Below the pieces are notes generated by a model. The model was not told the DNA's origin. It made no database searches and saw only the letters and a program-made list of their open reading frames with translations. A stretch of DNA of 64,000 nt from an uncultured Ulvibacter sp. Its GTDB lineage: Bacteria; Bacteroidota; Bacteroidia; Flavobacteriales; Flavobacteriaceae. Below, piece by piece: positions 51,807-59,021 of the stretch (position 1 is its first letter; each line of letters begins with the position of its first letter). Where the stretch lies: NCBI GenBank assembly GCA_938083445.1, contig CALKCP010000009.1:1-64000 (forward strand), given 5' to 3'. The translations under genes and the position numbers were made by a program.

Positions 51807-53330
51807 TTAAACCATGCTTTTTAAGGCTTTTCGATCAATTTTCCCATTGGCATTTAGAGGAAATTTTTGCATAGTAATCCATTTTGTCGGAATCATATAT
51901 TTTGGCAAGGAATGTGAAAGTTTTTTCCTGATTTGAGCACTTGTTTCATAGTGGTTAATGAATGCCACAATTTTTTTTTGGTTATCATTATATAAAACAC
52001 ATGCATTTCCTACTGCCTTGATTCCTGAAATTGCTGTTTCAATTTCACCCAATTCAATACGATAACCTAAATGCTTAATTTGTGAATCTTTTCTGCCCAC
52101 AAAAACAATATCATTTAAGTCATTTTCATACACTAAATCACCTGTTTTATAAACAACGTCTGAATAGGTATTATGTAATGGATTTTGCACGAATACTTCT
52201 TTGGTTTTTTCGATATCATTATAATAACCAAGCGCCAATAAGGAGCCTCTTAGGTATAATTCTCCCGTCTCTCCCTTTTTTATTAATTGTCCTTTATCAG
52301 AAAGGATTAGGGTTTGGGTATTTTTACAGGCCTTTCCTATAGGTAAAGGCTCATCGTCTTTAAAGGCTCGATTCACGATAAAATAGGTGGCTATAACTGT
52401 AATTTCGGTTGGCCCATATAGGTTTGAATATAAGGCGTTGGGATGATGTTTACGCCAATAGTTTAAATGTTTATTGGACATTACTTCACCAGCAAATAAG
52501 ATTTTTTCTAATGATGAAGGTTTTATTACTGAAAAGGCGTCAAAATTAGAAACACTATTTAACACTGATGGCACCCAGAAAATAAAATTGATGTTTTTTT
52601 CGTTCACATATTCAATCAATTTGATAGGGAAAGCAAAGCGATCTTCTGGAATAATCTGCAGTGTAGCCCCAGTAAAAACCATTAAATAAATGTCTAAAAC
52701 TGACATATCAAAATAAAATGGAACTTGGTTGCCTATACTCGTTTTATTACTTAAATCGTAGGTTGTAATGGCCCATTCTATAAAATCAATAACGCCTCTA
52801 TGAGAAATTAAAACACCTTTGGGAGCACCTGTAGATCCTGATGTAAAAATTGAATAAATTGGATCTAAATCTATAATAGAATTCGCTATATGATCTAGCC
52901 TTGTCATTTCAGCATCAGAGATTGAAACATCCAAAACAGTTTCAATACAACTGATGTTTCCTTTATATCCTAAGTTGATTAATTCTTCCTTGTGTTCAAA
53001 ATCTGTAATAATCAAATCGGCCCTAAGTGTCTGAATAATTTTTAACACATGGCCCCCAGCGGATTTTGTGTTTAAAGGAATGTAAAAATTACCACTTTTA
53101 AATATTCCGATAAATGACGCTACAGACCATCGGTTTTTGGGCAAATAAACAGCAATAGGTTGATTTCGCCCCTTTGTTTTAGAAATGATTTCTACTGCAA
53201 TTTGGTCGGATATTTTATTGAGCTCTGCAAATGACAACACAGCTTGATTATCATCAATTGCTGTATTATCAGGAAACTTAGCTACTGTATTGTTAAAATA
53301 TTCAGTGAGATTATTTTTCATTGTTGCCAT
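51807..53330 (-). CDS. Stand-alone adenylation enzyme (DltA-like amino-acid:carrier ligase)
   Basis: A 507-residue ANL-superfamily enzyme. The P-loop 'IFTSGSTGAPKGVLISHRG' is at residues 161-179, A5 is 'NLYGPTEITVIATYF', A7 'YKTGDLV', A8 'FVGRKDSQIKHLGYRIELGEIE' and A10 'NANGKIDRKAL' with the catalytic Lys. Asp208 in 'FYFDMSVLDIYLMVFTGATL' is at the place where amino-acid-activating domains hold the alpha-amino group, and the segment resembles DltA, which loads D-alanine on DltC. No carrier or condensation domain is attached; the carrier is the separate ACP downstream. It is the first gene of the acyl-building operon. ATG 53330 or the ATG three codons later may be used. Confidence 0.93.
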   Translation of the reverse strand: MATMKNNLTEYFNNTVAKFPDNTAIDDNQAVLSFAELNKISDQIAVEIISKTKGRNQPIAVYLPKNRWSVASFIGIFKSGNFYIPLNTKSAGGHVLKIIQTLRADLIITDFEHKEELINLGYKGNISCIETVLDVSISDAEMTRLDHIANSIIDLDPIYSIFTSGSTGAPKGVLISHRGVIDFIEWAITTYDLSNKTSIGNQVPFYFDMSVLDIYLMVFTGATLQIIPEDRFAFPIKLIEYVNEKNINFIFWVPSVLNSVSNFDAFSVIKPSSLEKILFAGEVMSNKHLNYWRKHHPNALYSNLYGPTEITVIATYFIVNRAFKDDEPLPIGKACKNTQTLILSDKGQLIKKGETGELYLRGSLLALGYYNDIEKTKEVFVQNPLHNTYSDVVYKTGDLVYENDLNDIVFVGRKDSQIKHLGYRIELGEIETAISGIKAVGNACVLYNDNQKKIVAFINHYETSAQIRKKLSHSLPKYMIPTKWITMQKFPLNANGKIDRKALKSMV

Positions 53331-53803
53331 AAATTATCGTGCAGCCTGTATTTCAAGATACCTTGATTTTTATTCATGAAAACAACAAAAAAACTATACA
53401 CCAAATACTTTGTACCCAATAATCAATATAAATGCCCAATACAAGGAGTTAGATACAATTAAATTACTGCTTCAAAAAATAAAAAGAACACCCGTCAACA
53501 GCTTTGTTGTAGTGTTGTATGGGTTATTATTACAATTGATGTAGTCTTTTTGTCAGATATGTATTTTAAACACATGAAATAAATGAATAATATATTATCA
53601 ATCATCTAGCTTTTTTGAATAGAGGCATTGCATTTATAATGAAGAATTTGATGTTTTTTTTGCACTTGTATTTAAGATAAAAGGATTGGCTTCTTGCACT
53701 GCCTTTAACAAAACACTTTTAATAACTAAAACAGATGCTCGTAATAACAGTACTGTAAGTAAAATAATAAAGTCGATGAATCTTATAAAATAGTATCTAG
53801 ATA
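53331..53803. other. 473-base gene-free region upstream of the acyl-building operon
   Basis: Very AT-rich. No ORF with believable composition was found on either strand (the longest plus-strand frame at about 53625-53800 has no start codon). The stretch 53501-53519 contains TTGTTGTAGTGTTGTA, similar to a stretch at 63511-63530. It probably contains the promoter of the minus-strand operon that starts at 53330, but no consensus element was identified with confidence. Confidence 0.5.
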
Positions 53804-54940
53804 TTAAACATTTTGATTATAAAATTCCACCCATTTTTTTGATATGGTTTGGGCTGAAAAGTTCTTCAAGACATATTCTCTTCCTCCTTTGCCTAATGCC
53901 AATCTTAGATCTTGATTATGAAGTAATTTCTCCATAGCGAAATATAGAGAATCAACATCTGCAACTTTATGCCTTAATCCAGTTTTTTGGTCAATAATAG
54001 TTTCCATAAGCCCATAAGTATCACTACAAATTATTGGTTTTTCTAAAAGGGAGGCCTCTATAACACTTGTGCCAAAACCTTCTCTGTAACTAGGCATACA
54101 AAATACATCACAGGCTTGTAATAACCGTTCTGGTGTTAATGTAACTCCATAAAAAATAACAGCCTTATCGACATTTACTTTTTGCTTTACTAATGGCGCC
54201 ATATTTTCTTCATCTTCACCAACTAACAATAAAAGAGCATTATTATATTTTTTTTTAATTGTACTAAAAGCCTCAGCCAATTCATTTATACCTTTATCCG
54301 TATTCATTCTGCCTAAAAACATAAATACTACTTCATCTTTCTTTATTCCTAATTCTTCTCTAACTTCCTTTTTCATTATTACGCTTGGTACAAACCTCTT
54401 TGTATCTACACCACTTATGGACCCTTTACCTAAAACAAAAGAATTGGATTCTTCAACTATTTTATTCTTAATTAAAAATTGCCTTTGAGATTCTCCATCA
54501 ACCAAAATGTGAGTTGTATTCCAAACTAAGAAACGATCTAAAAACATTAAAAAAGTCTTAATAAAGCCCGTTTTTGTATGCCAAACTTGACCTGTAAAAA
54601 TATGGATTCTTGTACGTACACCTCCTAAGCGCGCGGCTAAAATGCCTAACAAACCAACTTTTGGCGTTACTGTATGCACTGCATCAAACTTCATTTCTAT
54701 AAAATAAGTTCGTAAATGTAATACCGCACGAACATCTTTCACCAAACTTACATTCCTCGGTATTGCTATATTTTTTATGCCTTTTATTGGCAGCTCTTTT
54801 AAAAAAGGCATTGCTATCTCTTCGTAGTTCCCGACTAAATAAATATCAAAATGAACGTTTAATTCCTGAATATGATTCATTAGAAATACTTTTGCTGTAC
54901 CCAAGGAAGAAACCACAAAACATATTTTTTTTCTTTTCAT
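53804..54940 (-). CDS. Family 4 glycosyltransferase
   Basis: A 378-residue GT-B glycosyltransferase. N-terminal domain with 'FDAVHTVTPKVGLLGILAARLGGVRTRIHIFTGQVWHT', which resembles PglA/WbnK-like transferases using lipid-linked acceptors; C-terminal donor domain with 'FMFLGRMNTDKGINELAEAF', 'LLLVGEDEE' and the EX7E motif in 'PSYREGFGTSVIEASLLEKPIICSDTYG'. It adds a sugar to the undecaprenyl-linked unit on the cytoplasmic face. It is the only glycosyltransferase in this locus within the window. Confidence 0.94.
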   Translation of the reverse strand: MKRKKICFVVSSLGTAKVFLMNHIQELNVHFDIYLVGNYEEIAMPFLKELPIKGIKNIAIPRNVSLVKDVRAVLHLRTYFIEMKFDAVHTVTPKVGLLGILAARLGGVRTRIHIFTGQVWHTKTGFIKTFLMFLDRFLVWNTTHILVDGESQRQFLIKNKIVEESNSFVLGKGSISGVDTKRFVPSVIMKKEVREELGIKKDEVVFMFLGRMNTDKGINELAEAFSTIKKKYNNALLLLVGEDEENMAPLVKQKVNVDKAVIFYGVTLTPERLLQACDVFCMPSYREGFGTSVIEASLLEKPIICSDTYGLMETIIDQKTGLRHKVADVDSLYFAMEKLLHNQDLRLALGKGGREYVLKNFSAQTISKKWVEFYNQNV

Positions 54941-55008
54941 AATGAAAGCTATTGATTTAGAATATCTCTTTAAAAATTATTAAAGCAATCCATAAAAAAG
55001 ATGACTCA

Positions 55009-56277
55009 TTAAATGCTACTATTTTTCCTTTCAAAAAAATAAATCATAATAATATAAATGGTTAACATGGTTAAACTAATGTAGTTTGCATATACAAAGC
55101 ATTTAGATAGTAGTATAGCATCGCCGACGACATCTAATCTAATAAATACAACAAAAAAACATATCGTTAACCCCTCTCTTAGGAATCTAAAGAAAAGATA
55201 ACTCCATCTTTTCTTTATAGAAATTAAATACTGAAGTAACACAAGACTGGAACAGAATGGTAAAACACCGTAGATTAAATAAATAAATACCTCGGTGCCA
55301 TTTTCTTCAAAATCGGGTCCAAAAAGCGAGAAAATTTGGTTAGAAAAAATATAAAAAACAAAACCAATAAAACCAGACAGCAATAAATTTAGAAGAACTG
55401 TTTTAACTAAAAATCGTTCCTTATTAATTTCAGTAGATAAATAGGAGAGTAAAATATTATTTAATAAATTAGGTATAAAAACAATAAACATAACCATTCG
55501 CATGGCCACGTTATAAATACCTAACTCTTCAAAATTTGCAGTCTGAATTAAAGCTATGGACGTTAAAAACGCTGTAAAAGTCACTAATATTTCACCAATG
55601 CCTATTGGGAAAGAAAAAGCATACAGTTGTTTTAAGTCATTTTTTATGTCATTAAAATCCCTTTTGTTAAATTGATTCTTCTCTTTTAAATAAATATAAA
55701 AAAACTGTATCGTAAAGTGAAGAAACAAAGCGACAAAGACCCCCATTATTCCGTATTTGTAACCAAAAATATAGGCTAGTGGTAAATAAAATAGCACCGA
55801 AATAATTACAGACTTAAAGTATGTTTTTAAAGACTTAATGCCTATAAAATAGCCTTCAATAAAGATAACTAGCACATTTAATAAAATTGAGGATGCAAAA
55901 ATTATTAGGAAAAATACATTGTAAGAAAAATTATAATCAGCTAGTAATTGGTCTCTTACAAACACACTAATTATAAATAGTAATATGATAATTAGTATCA
56001 CGAATTTAATGACACTTATAAGCTTAACCAGACCGTCACTTTTATTAATTGCAGAAAAGTATATTAGAGATTTATCTCCTCCGAACAAAATAAAAACAAT
56101 TAAAACATCGAATGCCTGCCTTAAAAAAGCGTATTCCCCAAATAGTTTAGGGCCAAAAAGACGAGCCAACAGCAATGCAACAATTAAAAAAGCCCCTTTT
56201 TGAATAAAATTAGCGGCAATTGAAAGAATTCCATCTCCATATTTATGCTTAGTGGTTTTAATGAATTTTTTTATCAT
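55009..56277 (-). CDS. wzx: O-antigen/polysaccharide flippase (Wzx-type)
   Basis: A 422-residue protein with 12 or more hydrophobic helices and a MATE/MVF-like start 'GILSIAANFIQKGAFLIVALLLARLFGPKLFGEYAFLRQAFDVL', typical of the PST/Wzx family. It flips lipid-linked repeat units across the inner membrane. The start overlaps the upstream polytopic gene by 20 bases. Confidence 0.92.
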   Translation of the reverse strand: MIKKFIKTTKHKYGDGILSIAANFIQKGAFLIVALLLARLFGPKLFGEYAFLRQAFDVLIVFILFGGDKSLIYFSAINKSDGLVKLISVIKFVILIIILLFIISVFVRDQLLADYNFSYNVFFLIIFASSILLNVLVIFIEGYFIGIKSLKTYFKSVIISVLFYLPLAYIFGYKYGIMGVFVALFLHFTIQFFYIYLKEKNQFNKRDFNDIKNDLKQLYAFSFPIGIGEILVTFTAFLTSIALIQTANFEELGIYNVAMRMVMFIVFIPNLLNNILLSYLSTEINKERFLVKTVLLNLLLSGFIGFVFYIFSNQIFSLFGPDFEENGTEVFIYLIYGVLPFCSSLVLLQYLISIKKRWSYLFFRFLREGLTICFFVVFIRLDVVGDAILLSKCFVYANYISLTMLTIYIIMIYFFERKNSSI

Positions 56278-57586
56278 TCCATATAGCGAGTTTGTTCTGT
56301 TTAATACTTTGAGAAAAAAGGACTGCGATTAATAAAGCCGGGAAAATTTTGGATCTATGCCTCATAGCGGTTCCTGAGTTATCTGTTGCCATGCCAAAGC
56401 CTAAGGCAATTGTTAAGAATAAAAAAAGAAATATTTTAGGAAATATTCTACGTGTATCTTCACGGAGAAAATTTCTACTTTGTACGAGTTTATAGACTAA
56501 AAAGTAGTAAAAAGAGCTGTCGAATAAAATTGCAATTAAGCTACCTACCCCTCTTATATCGTATGGCATTGGTGAAAAAATAAAGTAAATTAACCTCAAA
56601 GGCATTAATGCTATAAAACTATACGCAGAGTTTACTTTAAAATTAGTTAAGTAAGTGGACCCTCCAACATCAACTACCCTCGTGTTAAATTTTTCAGCTA
56701 AACTCAGATTTTCACCTAAAAATATAAATGAGAGCTTACCACTTAAAAGTGACATGTTATTTATGATCAAAACAAATACCAAAGCGGAAAGTGAAACTAA
56801 CAAAATTGTATTCTTAACAGAAAAATTAAATGTGTGTGTGTGCGTGTCAAAGTATAAAAACATTAATCCATAAAAAACAATTCCAAGCATCATTCCAGGA
56901 TGAAACATTGCACTTAGTAGAGCAAAAATTAAAGTTGTTATAATGTGGGTCTTATCATTTGACCTTAGCCATTTTGTAAAAAATAATAAACTATAGATAA
57001 AAAAGAATTGAATCAAAGCCTCTCTTAATAGTATAGAAGAAAATATGATATTATGTGGGTATAAACCATACAAAGCTAAAAGCAATAATTTCTTAGATTC
57101 TTTTAATTTAAAGAGATCCAAAATATTATAGAAAATAAAAATGGACCACATTCCTAGAATTAAATTTATGAATTGAGAAAACAGTCTTTGATCACCAATG
57201 AACCAATACACCAAACCTAAGAAATCGGTATATTTAGTATATGAAATCTCTTTCATTTTACTTAAATCCTCAGAAATAAGTCTTGCCAAATTATAAAAAT
57301 TTTCTGAATCATTACCGCTATGCAGCACATATCCAATGTCTCTGCCATAATAATCAAAGTAGAGTAATACTACTCTTAAACAGAAAAATATAAATATTAG
57401 AAGTTGAACTTTTTTATTTTTAAAACCACATGCCACTAAGAATACCAAAAAAAATATGATATTAAATCCTACTAATACATTAGCTAAATATTGATGATCT
57501 ATAAAATATTTACAGAAAAAAGAAATAACAACGCTGAAAATCAGTGTTGTTATAAAAAACTTTTCAGCTAATTTTAAATATATCAT
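56258..57586 (-). CDS. Polytopic membrane protein, likely O-antigen polymerase (Wzy-like)
   Basis: A 442-residue protein from the preferred ATG at 57584-57586 (MIYLKLAEKFF); a frame 14 codons longer begins at 57628. It has ten or more hydrophobic segments and a large loop near residues 75-130 ('FDYYGRDIGYVLHSGNDSENFYNLARLISEDL'), a layout found in Wzy/EpsG-type polymerases. Sequence identity among such proteins is low, so the call rests on position between the wzx and wzz genes and topology. A (CA)6 run encodes the 'THTHT' stretch at 56831-56842. Confidence 0.7.
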   Translation of the reverse strand: MIYLKLAEKFFITTLIFSVVISFFCKYFIDHQYLANVLVGFNIIFFLVFLVACGFKNKKVQLLIFIFFCLRVVLLYFDYYGRDIGYVLHSGNDSENFYNLARLISEDLSKMKEISYTKYTDFLGLVYWFIGDQRLFSQFINLILGMWSIFIFYNILDLFKLKESKKLLLLALYGLYPHNIIFSSILLREALIQFFFIYSLLFFTKWLRSNDKTHIITTLIFALLSAMFHPGMMLGIVFYGLMFLYFDTHTHTFNFSVKNTILLVSLSALVFVLIINNMSLLSGKLSFIFLGENLSLAEKFNTRVVDVGGSTYLTNFKVNSAYSFIALMPLRLIYFIFSPMPYDIRGVGSLIAILFDSSFYYFLVYKLVQSRNFLREDTRRIFPKIFLFLFLTIALGFGMATDNSGTAMRHRSKIFPALLIAVLFSQSIKQNKLAIWNDKKIH

Positions 57587-57628
57587 TTCAGTATTAGATC
57601 GATTTATTACCTGTATTAAACTGCACAA

Positions 57629-57937
57629 TCAATTAAATTAGCCTATAAACACTCTTCTAAAATAACTATAAAAACGAGGGCTTTCTTTAATTATATCGTT
57701 TCGTCATTAACACATAATTATTCAAACACCACGTTGGACTCTCTTATTTAAAAGCCAAGAATAATTTGTCCTGTTTAGAATATCCTTGTTTGTAAAATAA
57801 TTTTTGAATTTCCTTGAATACAAAATCTTGCCTAGTTAACTTGAACAAATGGGCAAAATAACCTTGGCATAAAAACACATATTAGATTATAAACAAATCA
57901 ATCTTAAGGCCAATTCCTATGTCGAATGTGATGTCAA
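57629..57937. other. Gene-free gap between the wzy-like and wzz genes
   Basis: 309 AT-rich bases (or 351 if the shorter wzy-like start is used). No ORF, hairpin with T tract, or consensus TAnnTTTG element was seen on the minus strand. It separates the export genes from the rest of the region and may hold a promoter. Confidence 0.45.
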
Positions 57938-59002
57938 TTATTCCATTATTTGTTTAAAAAACACCTTTAAAATTAAATAAAGTAAGGCAATCATTAAGCC
58001 AGCGATACCTCCTATAACAACACCAACTAACTTGCCAATTTTCTCTTTTTCTAATGGTAAAATAGGTTTGTCAATCACTTGAATAAGCGGAATTTCTTTT
58101 CGTAATGCGACTTTAGCTAACTCGGACTGTTTCACTAATTCTTTTAGAATAGCAGTATTAGCTTGCACATCTACTTTTTTACGAGAAGTAGTTGTCCTAT
58201 TTACATTCAAGGCTGGATTTAGATTAAATGTATTATCTACAGAAACGGCAACTTCAGCTATCGCAGTGTTCAATTGTTCACGAATAGAATCTGTCTGTTT
58301 GGTTAAAATTTCTACATTTTGTCGCGATTTTTTACTTTTATAATCAATGTAAAAGTTAGAAACTTGGTCTGCCAAGGCTTCTGTAAATTGCTTCGCAAAT
58401 AATTCGCTAGAAGATTTTAAATTTATCGTTACAATTGCAATCTTTTTATCCTTTTGAGAAACATCTAAATTGCTTTTAGAAAGTTCTTCATAGATTACTC
58501 CCAAAATACTATCCTGAGCGCGACTAAAGTCTGAGCGGGTTGCATTTGCTGAAAACTGAATTCCTTTTAATGAGGTGGTTTTTTCCCAGTTAGTGCGCCA
58601 ACCTTCGTTCTGAATATACATTTCTGCCAATGATATTTTTTGGCTTTCGAAAACAATGGGTGTTAATAAGGTTTTTTCTACCATATTACGAGACAGAAAA
58701 AGTTCGGGTAAGTTAGAACTTGAAAATGCACCACCACTGTTACTTCCACCCAATTCAATAGCAAAAGATCCTATGTTTAAATCCCCAACACCGCCAGGAC
58801 TAGTGTCTTCCAGTGCAAAAGATAAAGACGCAGTATAAACGGGCTTTTCTACATATGAATAAACCAGGCCTAAAACTGCTCCTATTATCATAGCAATAAT
58901 AATCGTTTTACGTCGATACATTAAGTACTCCCAAAATCCTTTTACTCGCATAACTATATCTTTAACAGATGGTTCATCGTTTGTATTTTGGTTAAGTTCC
59001 AT
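57938..59002 (-). CDS. Wzz-type polysaccharide chain-length determinant
   Basis: A 354-residue protein with an N-terminal transmembrane helix ('KTIIIAMIIGAVLGLVYSYVEKPVYTASLSFALE', about residues 33-60), a periplasmic coiled-coil region, a Pro-rich 'VIDKPILPLEKEKIGKLVG' motif and a C-terminal helix ('VVIGGIAGLMIALLYLILKVFF'). This is the polysaccharide co-polymerase layout, without a tyrosine kinase domain. It controls polymer length with Wzy. It lies 19 bases after the SLBB export gene. Confidence 0.92.
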   Translation of the reverse strand: MELNQNTNDEPSVKDIVMRVKGFWEYLMYRRKTIIIAMIIGAVLGLVYSYVEKPVYTASLSFALEDTSPGGVGDLNIGSFAIELGGSNSGGAFSSSNLPELFLSRNMVEKTLLTPIVFESQKISLAEMYIQNEGWRTNWEKTTSLKGIQFSANATRSDFSRAQDSILGVIYEELSKSNLDVSQKDKKIAIVTINLKSSSELFAKQFTEALADQVSNFYIDYKSKKSRQNVEILTKQTDSIREQLNTAIAEVAVSVDNTFNLNPALNVNRTTTSRKKVDVQANTAILKELVKQSELAKVALRKEIPLIQVIDKPILPLEKEKIGKLVGVVIGGIAGLMIALLYLILKVFFKQIME

Positions 59003-59021
59003 GCTAAAAGTTTGAGATTTG

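Noticed and set aside
47020-53330. Nonribosomal peptide or polyketide cluster for a diffusible metabolite
   Set aside because: No multidomain synthase, condensation domain, thioesterase, transporter or resistance gene is present, and all neighbours are polysaccharide genes; glycan decoration fits better.
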